Below, piece by piece: positions 24,171 to 32,364 of a stretch of DNA of 64,000 nt; positions within the stretch are counted from its first letter, which is position 1; each line of letters begins with the position of its first letter. Both the position numbers and the translations under genes were made by a program. The DNA comes from CAWIMX01 sp963792785 (lineage in GTDB: Bacteria; Acidobacteriota; Vicinamibacteria; Vicinamibacterales; CAVVIG01): contig CAWBXO010000004.1 of NCBI GenBank assembly GCA_963792785.1, forward strand, positions 1,178,001 to 1,242,000. Reading direction: 5' to 3'. The notes beneath the pieces were generated by a model, which was not told the origin of the DNA, did not search any database, and was given only the letters and a program-made list of their open reading frames with translations.

Positions 24171-24984
24171 TTACGCAGTATACCGCGACTGAAATGCGTG
24201 GAGTGCGATGCCGACCGCCATGGCCACGTTCAGCGAGTCGGCCTCGGGGCGCACGGGAATGCGCACGCGCAGATCGGCCGCGCGCGCCAGCTCGGCCGAG
24301 AGGCCGTCGCCCTCCGCGCCCGCGGCGAGCGCCAGCCGCTCCGGACGCCCGCGCGCGGTCGCCGCCAGGAGATCCTCCGCCGGCTCGCGCGGCGTGAGCG
24401 CCGCAATCGTGAAGCCACGCGCGCGCAGCCGCTCGACCGCGTCGGGCCACGCGGGCAGGCGGGCGAACGGGACGCGCAGCGCCGCGCCCATCGACGTCCG
24501 GATCGCCTTGCGATAGAGCGGATCGGCGCACGCGCGATCGATGAGGACGGCGTCGGCGCCGAGCGCCAGCGCATTGCGGAAGATGGCGCCCACATTGTCC
24601 GCGTTGCCGACGCCTTCGATCAGCGACGACCGTGCGGGAGGTCTCGAGGACGTCCGCCGCGTCGGCGCCGGGTCCGCGCTCGCCGAGCGCGAGGCAGCCG
24701 CGATGAATGTGATAGCCGGTGATGCCCCGGAATTCCTCGGGCGTGCCGACCAGCACCGGCGTGCCGGCCGGCAGCCGGTCGAGCGCGCCGTCGAGGCTCG
24801 CGCGCGCCGTCTCGCTCACGAGCACCGACCGCACCACCCAGCGGCCGTCTTCGATCAGCCGGCGCACGACGAGCCGCCCCTCGGCGACGAACAGCCCGCG
24901 CGTCCGCAGCAGCTCGCCGTCGGAGACGATCCGGTAGTCCGCCACGCGCGGGTCGTCGGAGCCGGCGATGCGATCGATCGTCAT
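24171..24984 (-). CDS. SpoU/TrmH-family RNA methyltransferase, disrupted by one extra base
   Basis: The N-terminal part (from ATG 24984) contains the substrate-binding strand ELLRTRGLFVAEGRLVVRRL and runs to LETSRTVV. One base extra near 24626 (GTCGTCGCTGATCG) then shifts the frame. In the next frame it continues EGVGNADNVGAIFRNALALG (motif 1 of the SpoU knot), with the late motif DSLNVAMAVGIALHAF. Corrected length is about 270 residues. The trefoil-knot family 2'-O-methylates rRNA or tRNA using SAM. Whether the break is real or a sequencing error is open. The start overlaps the stop of the AlkB-like gene by 1 nt. Confidence 0.88.
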
Positions 24985-25631
24985 CAGTACTGCCTGAACG
25001 TCAGGTTGACGCGGCCCGCGAATTCGAGAGCCGCCGGCGCGGTGCCCGGAACGATCTTCGTCACGCCGTGGTACCGCAGCCGCGCGGGGCCGCCGAACAC
25101 GAACGCGTCGCCCGATGCGAGCCCGATGGCTTCGACCGGATCGCGCCGCCGCACGCCGCCGAAGAGAAATCGCGCCGTGTCGCCGATCGAGATCGACACG
25201 ACCGGCGCCCCCGAAGCGAGCGAGGCCTCGCTCTCGTCCTTGTCCTGGTGCAGCCCCATCCGCCCGTCGGCGCCGTACAGATTCATGATGCAGACGTCGG
25301 GATCGAGATCCATGCCCGCCGCGCGCGCCGCGGCGCGGGCGGCCGCGCGGAATTCGTCGGGCAGCGGCGGCGCCGGGCGATCGTCGTAATCAGCGCGCGT
25401 CGGCTCGTAGCGATACAGCCGGCCGTTCCAGTGGCGCCCGAGGCAGAGCATGCGGACGTGCATCTTCCCGCCCCCGCGGACGGTCGGCACGTAGGCCGGC
25501 GTGTCGCCGTCCGCGAGCGCGAGGCAGCGGGCGACGATGGCCCGCTGCGCATCGAGATCGAGCCACCCGCGGAGGTGCACGGCGCCCGGCGCGATCGTCA
25601 CGGGACCGGCCTCCGCGAACAAACCGTCCAT
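24984..25631 (-). CDS. alkB: AlkB-like 2-oxoglutarate/Fe(II)-dependent dioxygenase
   Basis: AlkB repairs alkylated bases in DNA and RNA by oxidative demethylation. The 215-residue protein has the iron ligands in MGLHQDKDE (H-x-D, about residues 130-133) and RLRYHGV (His), and the 2-oxoglutarate-binding Arg in GRVNLTFRQ. The segments GGGKMHVRMLCLGRHWNGRL and VSISIGDTARFLFGG are family-typical. Length is close to E. coli AlkB (216 residues). It is transcribed away from the HupE/UreJ-like gene with only 26 nt between the two start codons. Confidence 0.94.
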   Translation of the reverse strand: MDGLFAEAGPVTIAPGAVHLRGWLDLDAQRAIVARCLALADGDTPAYVPTVRGGGKMHVRMLCLGRHWNGRLYRYEPTRADYDDRPAPPLPDEFRAAARAAARAAGMDLDPDVCIMNLYGADGRMGLHQDKDESEASLASGAPVVSISIGDTARFLFGGVRRRDPVEAIGLASGDAFVFGGPARLRYHGVTKIVPGTAPAALEFAGRVNLTFRQY

Positions 25632-25657
25632 CGGCCGTACGTTACCATCTGCCGAAG

Positions 25658-26719
25658 ATGAAACGGCTGGCGATCGCCGCCGCGCTGATCACGCTGCTCG
25701 CGCGCACGGCGTCGGCGCACCCCGTGCCGTTCAGCTATGTCGACGTGCACGTGGACCGCGGCGCCGTGCACGCCACGATCGTCGCGCACATGTTCGACAT
25801 CGCGCACGAGCTCGCGCTCGAGCCGCCCGAGCGCCTCCTGCAGCCCGCCGAAGCGCGCCGGGCCGCGGACGCGATCTCGCGGCTTCTCTCGCCGCGCCTC
25901 ACGCTCCTCGTCGGCGGGCAGGCCATCCACGCGCCGTGGTCCGCGCCGGAGATTCTCCAGGACCGGCAGTCGCTGCAGTTCACGGCGATGTACCCCGTCG
26001 GGAATCCGGGCGCGCTCACCCTCGACGCCCGCCTGTTCCCCTACGACCCCAATCATCAGACGTTCCTCAACATCTACGAGGGCGGCGCGCTCGCGACGCA
26101 GGCGATCCTCGACGCGAACCACCCGACGCTCGAATACTTCACGGACTCGCCGCGTGGCGCGGCGGCGGTGGTCGCGCGGTTCCTCCCCGACGGCATCCGA
26201 CACATCGTGCTCGGTCCCGATCACCTGGTGTTCCTGATCGGCCTCATGCTGCTCGGCGGATCCCTTCGCCGCTTCGCGCTCGTTGTAACGGCGTTCACCG
26301 CGGCGAACACGGTGACGCTCGCGCTGGCGGCCCTGAATCTCGTGACACCGTCGCCGCGCGTGATCGAGCCCGCCATCGCGCTCGGCATCGTGTACGTCGG
26401 CGTGGACAACCTGCTCGTGCGGGGCGGCCGCGACATGCGCGCGTGGATTGCCGGCGCGTTCGGCGTCATCCACGGCTTCGGCTATGCGAGCGTCGTGGGC
26501 GGGCTGAACCTGTCGGCGGGCGCGCTCGGCTGGTCCATCGCCTCGCTCGCCCTGGGCGTCGAAACCGGCCAGCTCCTCGTCGTGGCCGTGGTGGCGGCCG
26601 CGGTCGGCGCGGTCCGATCGCGGAGCGAGATCGCCGGCCGGCGCCTCGCGGTCGCCGGGTCGGTCGTCGTGGTCGTCGCCGGGAGTTTCTGGTTCGTCGA
26701 ACGCGTGTTCTTCACCTAG
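25658..26719 (+). CDS. HupE/UreJ-type membrane protein
   Basis: The 353-residue protein has a signal peptide (MKRLAIAAALITLLARTASA), an extracytoplasmic beta-rich region (residues 20-175) and a C-terminal six-helix block with GIRHIVLGPDHLVFLIGLML and FGVIHGFGYASVVGGL. The G-x-x-H-I-x-x-G-x-D-H-L motif is shared with HupE/UreJ proteins, proposed nickel or cobalt permeases or metal-binding accessory proteins. No urease or hydrogenase gene lies nearby, so the substrate is unknown. The last helix ends at the C-terminus (SFWFVERVFFT). Confidence 0.85.
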   Translation: MKRLAIAAALITLLARTASAHPVPFSYVDVHVDRGAVHATIVAHMFDIAHELALEPPERLLQPAEARRAADAISRLLSPRLTLLVGGQAIHAPWSAPEILQDRQSLQFTAMYPVGNPGALTLDARLFPYDPNHQTFLNIYEGGALATQAILDANHPTLEYFTDSPRGAAAVVARFLPDGIRHIVLGPDHLVFLIGLMLLGGSLRRFALVVTAFTAANTVTLALAALNLVTPSPRVIEPAIALGIVYVGVDNLLVRGGRDMRAWIAGAFGVIHGFGYASVVGGLNLSAGALGWSIASLALGVETGQLLVVAVVAAAVGAVRSRSEIAGRRLAVAGSVVVVVAGSFWFVERVFFT

Positions 26720-26768
26720 GGAGGCCGTGGTCAAAGTCGTCACGGCCTGCGAGGCACAGAGCATTGGG

Positions 26769-26830
26769 CCACAGAGACACGGAGACACCGAGAAGACCCT
26801 GGAATTCTCTGTGTCTCCGCGTCTCTGTGG
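26769..26830. repeat. Long imperfect hairpin, dispersed-repeat type
   Basis: Two 26-nt arms (26769-26794 and 26805-26830), based on CCACAGAGAC and its complement GTCTCTGTGG, pair with two mismatches around a 10-nt loop. The sequence lies between the HupE/UreJ-like and SEC-C genes. Similar CACAGAGACACGGAGACAC palindromes are a recurrent intergenic element in many environmental genomes. It may act as a transcription attenuator or a small mobile repeat. No T-run follows the hairpin, so a standard terminator is not supported. Confidence 0.8.
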
Positions 26831-26902
26831 TTGCTTCCTCCGGGTCTCGCAGCCCGGGGGCCCTTCTGCCATGGGCTGCTCGGCGTGCGGTACACTGAAC
26901 GA

Positions 26903-27199
26903 GTGACGAAGCCGACCACCGCACGCCCCGGCCGTAACGAACCGTGCGCGTGCGGTTCCGGACGCAAGTACAAGCACTGCTGCCTCGCGAAGGATGAAGC
27001 CAAGGCCGCCGCCGCGCGGGCGAAAGCCGCCGCGAAGTCGCCGGCCCCGGAGGCCCCTGAGGGCGCTGAAGCTTCCGACGCGCCGGCGCCCGGTCGAACC
27101 CGCGCTCCCAAGCACCAGACCGAACAGCCCTGGAAGTCCGCGACCACCCGCGGCTTCGTCCAGCGCGCTCGCACACCCCGCAAGGTCGGCGGCGGCTAG
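26903..27199 (+). CDS. SEC-C motif protein
   Basis: The 98-residue protein starts at a GTG (26903) shortly after the hairpin. It has a SEC-C zinc motif at residues 9-25 (PGRNEPCACGSGRKYKHCCL), the same metal-binding motif found at the C-terminus of SecA. The rest is Ala/Pro/Lys-rich and low-complexity, with a basic end (GFVQRARTPRKVGGG). Such small free-standing SEC-C proteins are common; a protein-binding or ribosome-associated role is only inferred. The stop overlaps the convergent hrpB stop by 4 nt. Confidence 0.85.
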   Translation: MTKPTTARPGRNEPCACGSGRKYKHCCLAKDEAKAAAARAKAAAKSPAPEAPEGAEASDAPAPGRTRAPKHQTEQPWKSATTRGFVQRARTPRKVGGG

Positions 27200-29541
27200 C
27201 GGCGCGGCCGCTTCGTGGTCTTCGCCGTCGGCGTCGCGCTCCACGGATCCTCGGGCCAGGGATGCCGCGGATAGCGCCCGCGTAGTTCCTTCCGCACCTC
27301 CGGATACGTCCGCTCCCAGAAGCTCTTGAGATCGCGCGTCACCTGCACGGGCCGCCCGTTCGGCGCCAGCAGGGAGAACACGACCGGCTCGCGCCTTCGC
27401 CCGATTCGCGGTGTCTCGGCCAACCCGAAGACCTCCTGCAACTTCACCGATGCCCCGACGGAGCCGTCGGCCGCGTAGTCGAGCCGCGTCGATCGGCCAC
27501 TCGGCACAATCAGGGTCTCGGGCGCTTCGCGATCCAGCGCGTGCCGATCCGCCGGCGACAGCGCGTGACCGATCTGGACATCCTTCAAGGCGCGCGCGTC
27601 GGCCGCGGCCGCGCGAGCGAGCGCGTCGATGCCGGCATCGAGTCCGGCGAACCGCAGGCGCCTGAGCAGCTGCTCGTCCGCCTCCGTCGGCCCTCGCCGC
27701 AGCCACGCCTCCGCCAGCAACGCCGCCGCCTGCTCCCGATCGAGCGGCGCGGGCCGTTCCACCAGGACGAGCGCGTCGTACCGGTCGATGCGCGTCGCGG
27801 TGACGATGCCGCGCGACTCGTCGAACCGGTGCTCGACGCTCGACCGGTTCGGCTCGAGCCACTCCGGCTCGACGCGGCTCGCGATCCGCACGCGCGCGTC
27901 AGGCTCGTCGGCGCGCGTCGACGCCTGCACGTCCACCGCGACGAGAAAAGTACCGTCCCGCACGCCGCTGTCGTTCGCAACGACCGCGCCGGCGCCCGAG
28001 GCCAGACGCACGCGCGGCGATCCCGGCTCGCGGCGCGCGGCGACGCGGTCGGGATAGCCGACGAGCACGGCCTGCCGGAAGGCCTCGTCGCCCATCGCCG
28101 CCGCCGGCGTGCCGCCGACGACGCCGGCCGCGATGCGCTCGAACTCGCGAGCGATGCCCGCCACGTGCGGCGGCGCCGCCGGCCAGTCGTCGAGCGCGGA
28201 GAGCAGATCGGAGGACGTCGACGCCCGGCGGGGCGCGAGAAAGTGCCGCTCCGACAGCAGCGCGCATGCGCGCGCCATCGGCCGCGCGCCGCCGGCGGCC
28301 ACGAGCATGCGCGCCAGCCTCGGGCTGAGGGGAAACCGGTGAATCTGCCGGCCGAGAGGGGTCAGGCGCCCGCCGTCGATGGCGCCGAGCCGCTCGAGCA
28401 GCGACAACGCGCGATCGAGCGCGTCGCCCGGCGGGGCCTCGAACCACTCGAACGCGCGCGGGTCGCCGCCCCACGCGATGACGTCGAGGGCGACCGGCGA
28501 CAAATCGACGCGCTGGATGTCCGGCTCACGATGCGGCCGCAGACGATCGAGACGGTCCCACAAGCGAATCGCCGCGCCGGGCCGCTCGCGGCCCGCGCGC
28601 CCTGCGCGCTGATCGGCCGCATCGGCGGTCACGCGTTCAACGTCGAGGCTGTCAATGCCCCGATCGGCGTCGTACCGCGCCACTTTCTGCAGACCGGTGT
28701 CCACGACCGCGGTCACGCCGGGCACGGTGACCGATGTCTCCGCGATGTTCGTCGCGAGGATGACGCGGCGGCGGCCGTCAGGCGCCGCGCGGAGCGCGCG
28801 ATCCTGCTCGTCGGCGTCGAGCGACCCGTGGAGCGGCAGCACGTCGACGTCGCCGCCGACGCGCCCCGCCACGGCAGCCATCGCGCGCCGGATCTCGCCG
28901 GCGCCCGGCAGGAAGCCGAGAACGCTGCCGGGCGTGCGGGCCATGACGCCCGCGATCGCCGTCTCGATCGGCGTTCCCGCCTCGTAGGTGACCTCGAGCG
29001 GATGCGTCCGGCCGGGGACGGCGATCACCGGGCAGCCGCCGAGGAACGCGGAGACCGGCGCGGCGTCGAGCGTCGCCGACATCACGACGAGCCGGAGGTC
29101 GTCGCGCGCGCGCCACGCCTGCCGCGCCAGCGCGATCGCGAGATCCGCGTGGACGCTGCGCTCGTGGAACTCGTCGATGACCACGGTCTGGAACTCGGAG
29201 AGCAGGGGATCGCGCTGCAGGCGGGCCGTCAGAATCCCTTCGGTCACGACCAGCAGCCGCGTCGCCGCGCCGAACCGACGCTCGAAGCGGATCTGCCAGC
29301 CGACCTCCGCGCCCGGCGTCCAACCCCGCTCATCCGCGATCCGCCGAGCGATCGCGCGGGCGGCGGCGCGCCGCGGCTGCAGGAGGATCACCGGTCCGTC
29401 GGCGGCCAGCGCCGGCGGCACACGCGTGGTCTTGCCCGCGCCGGGTTCGGCGGTGAGGACGAGGGCGCGGTGCTGCCGGACGGCGCCGACGATCGCCGGC
29501 AGGTGGTCGTCGATCGGAAGGTTAGACAGGCCGGGCGTCAA
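27196..29541 (-). CDS. hrpB: ATP-dependent RNA helicase HrpB
   Basis: The 781-residue DEAH-box helicase has Walker A LTAEPGAGKTTRVP (about 29-42), the DEFH motif in VVIDEFHERSVH, motif III MSATLD, motif V ILATNIAETSVTVPGV and motif VI QRAGRAGRERPG. Downstream come the winged-helix and ratchet domains and the HrpB-specific C-terminal domain ending with RPVQVTRDLKSFWERTYPEV and RGRYPRHPWPEDPW. Function in vivo is not firmly known. It overlaps cysC by 20 nt and is the last gene of the sulfur operon. Confidence 0.95.
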   Translation of the reverse strand: MTPGLSNLPIDDHLPAIVGAVRQHRALVLTAEPGAGKTTRVPPALAADGPVILLQPRRAAARAIARRIADERGWTPGAEVGWQIRFERRFGAATRLLVVTEGILTARLQRDPLLSEFQTVVIDEFHERSVHADLAIALARQAWRARDDLRLVVMSATLDAAPVSAFLGGCPVIAVPGRTHPLEVTYEAGTPIETAIAGVMARTPGSVLGFLPGAGEIRRAMAAVAGRVGGDVDVLPLHGSLDADEQDRALRAAPDGRRRVILATNIAETSVTVPGVTAVVDTGLQKVARYDADRGIDSLDVERVTADAADQRAGRAGRERPGAAIRLWDRLDRLRPHREPDIQRVDLSPVALDVIAWGGDPRAFEWFEAPPGDALDRALSLLERLGAIDGGRLTPLGRQIHRFPLSPRLARMLVAAGGARPMARACALLSERHFLAPRRASTSSDLLSALDDWPAAPPHVAGIAREFERIAAGVVGGTPAAAMGDEAFRQAVLVGYPDRVAARREPGSPRVRLASGAGAVVANDSGVRDGTFLVAVDVQASTRADEPDARVRIASRVEPEWLEPNRSSVEHRFDESRGIVTATRIDRYDALVLVERPAPLDREQAAALLAEAWLRRGPTEADEQLLRRLRFAGLDAGIDALARAAAADARALKDVQIGHALSPADRHALDREAPETLIVPSGRSTRLDYAADGSVGASVKLQEVFGLAETPRIGRRREPVVFSLLAPNGRPVQVTRDLKSFWERTYPEVRKELRGRYPRHPWPEDPWSATPTAKTTKRPRR

Positions 29542-30079
29542 GCGTGGCGAGAATGCGCAGGAGGCTTTCCTCGACCGTCTCGCGATCGCTCCGCACGATC
29601 ACCTCGGGCCGGGTCGGCGGTTCGTAGGGATCGGACACGCCCGTGAAGTGCGGCAGCTCGCCGGCGAGCGCTTTCTTGTAGAGGCCCTTCACGTCGCGCG
29701 CCGCGAGCGCCTCGAGATCGGCGCTCACGAACACCTCGAGGAAGCGGACGCCGTCGCCTTCGGCCAGCTTGCGGACCTCGGCGCGGGTGGCCTCGTACGG
29801 TGAGATCGCGGACACGATCACGGTGACGCCGTTGCGCGCGAGCAGACGCGCCACGTAGCCGATGCGGAGGATGTTCGTGTCGCGGTCCTCCTTCGAGAAG
29901 CCGAGGCCCTTGGACAGATGCGTGCGCACCTCGTCGCCATCCAGCACCTCGAGGCGCCGCGTCCCGCGGATGCGGCCGGTCAGCGCTTCGGCGAGCGTGG
30001 ACTTGCCGGCGCCGGACATCCCGGTCAGCCAGACGATGGTGCCCGCGTCAGTCGTCATGGAGGTTTCTGGGCGATTCAT
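29522..30079 (-). CDS. cysC: Adenylylsulfate (APS) kinase
   Basis: CysC phosphorylates APS to PAPS, the sulfate donor. The 185-residue protein has the P-loop TGMSGAGKSTLA (residues 19-30), LDGDEVRTHLSKGLGFSKED and the family segments VEVFVSADLEAL-like FLEVFVSADLEALAARDVKG plus KALAGELPHFTGVSDPYEPP. The start may instead be Met8 (30058), because the first residues overlap the end of cysH. The ATP-sulfurylase partner is not seen here. Having both APS kinase and APS reductase in one operon implies a branch point at APS. Confidence 0.95.
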   Translation of the reverse strand: MNRPETSMTTDAGTIVWLTGMSGAGKSTLAEALTGRIRGTRRLEVLDGDEVRTHLSKGLGFSKEDRDTNILRIGYVARLLARNGVTVIVSAISPYEATRAEVRKLAEGDGVRFLEVFVSADLEALAARDVKGLYKKALAGELPHFTGVSDPYEPPTRPEVIVRSDRETVEESLLRILATLDARPV

Positions 30080-30764
30080 CGCGAACGGACTCCGCCTTGC
30101 CCGTGACCGGGTTCAGGACGAGGTGAATTCCGCACTCGCTCTTGGCCTGGCCCCGCCAGCGCCCCGCGCGCGGGTCCTCGCCGGGCGCGACGGGCCCCGT
30201 GCAGGGCCAGCAGCCGATGCTCGGATAGTGCGCGTCGTGCAGCGGATTGTAGGGCACGTCCCGCTCCCGCACGTACGCCCACACATCGTCGGACGTCCAT
30301 TCGACGAGCGGATTGATCTTGTGGATCGCGTGCGACGCGTTCCACTCGAGTTCTGGCGCGTCCGCGCGATCCGGAGACTGATCCCGGCGAATCGCGGTGA
30401 CCCAGCCGTTGAAGCCCGCGAGCGCGCGCTTGAGCGGCTCCACCTTCCGGAGCCGGCAGCATTCGTCCGGCTCGCGCGTCCAGAGCGCCGGGCCGTGGGC
30501 CGCGGCCTGCTCGTCGACCGTCTGCACCGGGGTGATTGCGCGAATCGTGAGGCCGTAACGGGCCTCCAGCTGTTTCCACAGATCGTAGGTCTCGGGGAAC
30601 AGCAGGCCGGTGTCGAGCGTGAAGACATCGATCGGCAGCGATCGCGACGCGATGGCGTCGATGATCACGCAGCCTTCGGCGCCGAAGCCGGTGCCGAACG
30701 TCACGGTCCCGTATTCCTGCACGGCCCAGGCGAGGCGATCGCCCAGGCGCTCGCCGCGATTCAC
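30048..30764 (-). CDS. cysH: APS reductase with an iron-sulfur cluster
   Basis: The 238-residue protein reduces APS to sulfite in assimilatory sulfate reduction. It has the FTLDTGLLFPETY motif, the cluster cysteines Cys102-Cys103 (DECCRLRKVEPLKRAL) and Cys185/Cys188 (SIGCWPCTG) and the catalytic ECGIH (210-214). The CC...CxxC set binds [4Fe-4S] and marks APS-type enzymes, in contrast to the cluster-free PAPS reductase of E. coli. The start is a GTG overlapping the msrA stop (GTGA). cysC follows with an overlap. Confidence 0.94.
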   Translation of the reverse strand: MNRGERLGDRLAWAVQEYGTVTFGTGFGAEGCVIIDAIASRSLPIDVFTLDTGLLFPETYDLWKQLEARYGLTIRAITPVQTVDEQAAAHGPALWTREPDECCRLRKVEPLKRALAGFNGWVTAIRRDQSPDRADAPELEWNASHAIHKINPLVEWTSDDVWAYVRERDVPYNPLHDAHYPSIGCWPCTGPVAPGEDPRAGRWRGQAKSECGIHLVLNPVTGKAESVRDESPRNLHDD

Positions 30765-31402
30765 GCCGTCACTCCCACCGGGCAGCTGACCCCTGTTCCC
30801 CCCAGCCCGCAGTAGCCGCCGGGGTTCTTGGCCAGATACTGCTGGTGGTAGTCCTCGGCGTAGTAGAACTCGCCGGCCGGCAGGATCTCGGTCGTGATCC
30901 GTCCGTGCCCCGCAGCCGTGAGCTTCTTCTGATACTCGTCGCGCGTGCGCTCGGCCGCCGCGCGCTGCGCCTCGTCGGCCGTGTAGATGCCCGACCGGTA
31001 CTGCGTGCCGACGTCGTTTCCCTGGCGCATGCCCTGCGTCGGATTGTGGCTCTCCCAGAAGATCTTCAGCAGCTCGTCGTAGCTGACGGCCTTCGGGTCG
31101 TACACGACCAGCACCGCCTCGGTGTGCCCAGTCATGCCGGAGCAGACCTCGCGGTACGTCGGGTTCGGTGTGTGCCCGGCCACATAACCGACCGCGGTCG
31201 AGTACACGCCCGGCACGCTCCAGAACGCCTTCTCGGCGCCCCAGAAGCAGCCCATCGCGAAGACGGCACGCGCGAGTCCCTCGGGAAACGGCGCGGCGAG
31301 GCGATGGCCGTTCACGAAGTGGGCCTCGGGCACGGGCATGCGTGTCTCGCGTCCCGGCAACGCGTCGGCGGCGCCAGGAATTGTCGTCGGCTTGCCAAAC
31401 AT
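30761..31402 (-). CDS. msrA: Peptide methionine (S)-S-oxide reductase MsrA
   Basis: MsrA reduces methionine-S-sulfoxide in damaged proteins. The 213-residue protein has the catalytic GCFWGAEKAF, VGYVAGHTPNPTYREVCSG, FWESHNPTQGMRQGNDVGTQ plus YRSGIY, and likely recycling cysteines near the C-terminus (GGYCGLGGTGVSCPVG). No secretion signal is visible. A Met at residue 22 could be the start. It heads the msrA-cysH-cysC-hrpB operon. Confidence 0.96.
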   Translation of the reverse strand: MFGKPTTIPGAADALPGRETRMPVPEAHFVNGHRLAAPFPEGLARAVFAMGCFWGAEKAFWSVPGVYSTAVGYVAGHTPNPTYREVCSGMTGHTEAVLVVYDPKAVSYDELLKIFWESHNPTQGMRQGNDVGTQYRSGIYTADEAQRAAAERTRDEYQKKLTAAGHGRITTEILPAGEFYYAEDYHQQYLAKNPGGYCGLGGTGVSCPVGVTA

Positions 31403-31496
31403 TTTTTAGTCTCTCGCGGGGCCCCACCCCCGCTCGTTGCCGTCGCTTACGCTCCGGATCTTGATGGCCAGGTCCGGAGTGAAATTCGTTTCGACT

Positions 31497-31910
31497 CTAT
31501 TCCGGTGTGAAGGTCATCGCGACACCGTTCATGCAGTACCGCTCGCCGGTCGGCCGCGGGCCGTCCGGGAACACGTGCCCCAGATGGCCGCCGCACTTCG
31601 AGCAGAGGACCTCGACTCGGCGCATGCCGTAGCTCGAGTCGACGCTCGTGTCGACCGCGCCTTCAATCGGCTGCCAGAAGCTGGGCCAGCCGGTGCCGCT
31701 GTCGAACTTCGTGTCGGACGTGAACAGCGGCTGTCCGCACCCGGCGCAGGAGAACACGCCCGTGCCCTTTTCGTGGTTGAGGGGGCTGCTGCCGCGATGC
31801 TCCGTGCCGTGCTCGCGCAGGACCTGGAACTGTTCCGGCGTGAGCTTCCGCCGCCACTCCTCTTCGGACGCCCGCGCCGCGCCCTGGGGTTCGCTCTTCA
31901 TGTCCGCCAT
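31497..31910 (-). CDS. msrB: Peptide methionine (R)-S-oxide reductase MsrB
   Basis: MsrB reduces methionine-R-sulfoxide. The 137-residue protein has two zinc CxxC pairs (CAGCGQ and CSKCGG), the TKFDSGTGWPSFWQPI motif and the catalytic cysteine in RYCMNGVAMTF. The start at Met4 (31901) has a better spaced AAAGGG ribosome-binding site than the first ATG. It lies upstream of msrA on the same strand, 94 nt apart. The divergent blaI gene begins only 58 nt away, so the blaI operator could influence it. Confidence 0.96.
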   Translation of the reverse strand: MADMKSEPQGAARASEEEWRRKLTPEQFQVLREHGTEHRGSSPLNHEKGTGVFSCAGCGQPLFTSDTKFDSGTGWPSFWQPIEGAVDTSVDSSYGMRRVEVLCSKCGGHLGHVFPDGPRPTGERYCMNGVAMTFTPE

Positions 31911-31932
31911 CCCTTTAATTGTAGTCGGGGGC

Positions 31933-31968
31933 TTGACTTCGAGTTCTTAAGTACTAAATAATTAGTAT
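31933..31968 (+). promoter_or_regulatory. blaI promoter with a BlaI-type operator overlapping the start codon
   Basis: A TTGACT -35 box (31933-31938) and a TAAATA -10 box (31955-31960) are separated by 16 bp. A perfect dyad TACTAA-ATAA-TTAGTA (31952-31967) covers the -10 region and ends immediately before the ATG at 31969, where no ribosome-binding site is seen. The predicted transcription start coincides with the ATG, so blaI is probably leaderless and self-repressed. Confidence 0.7.
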
Positions 31969-32364
31969 ATGAGACGCGCGCACGCCACGCTCACGACCCA
32001 GGAGCTCGCCATCATGAAGATCGTCTGGCGCTGCGGTACCGCTACCGTCCGCGACGTCTACGAGGCCCTCCTCGAGACCCGGCGTATCGCCTACACCACG
32101 GTGATGACAATGATGAACATCCTCGAGACCAAGGGGTACCTCAAGAAGGACAAACACGACCGCGCGTACGTGTACCGCCCCGCCAAGCCCGAGCGCGTCA
32201 TCGTCGGCGGCATGGTGCGGGAGTTCGTCAACCGCGTGTTCGATGGCGCCACCAGTCCCCTGCTCGTCCATCTCGTGAACGACAGCCGCCTCTCCGAGAA
32301 GGAGCGCCGCGAGCTCCTCAAGCTCATCAAGCAGGCCGGCGAGTCCGGGGAGAGCCCGTCATGA
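31969..32364 (+). CDS. blaI: BlaI/MecI/CopY-family transcriptional repressor
   Basis: The 131-residue protein has the winged-helix DNA-binding domain LTTQELAIMKIVWRCGTATV, VRDVYEALLETRRIAYTTVM, MTMMNILETKGYL and the dimerisation/cleavage region KHDRAYVYRPAKPERVIVGG. Family members repress their own operon and the neighbouring M56-peptidase gene and are released by proteolysis. It overlaps the M56 gene by 4 nt (ATGA). The dyad before the start is a likely self-binding operator. Confidence 0.94.
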   Translation: MRRAHATLTTQELAIMKIVWRCGTATVRDVYEALLETRRIAYTTVMTMMNILETKGYLKKDKHDRAYVYRPAKPERVIVGGMVREFVNRVFDGATSPLLVHLVNDSRLSEKERRELLKLIKQAGESGESPS

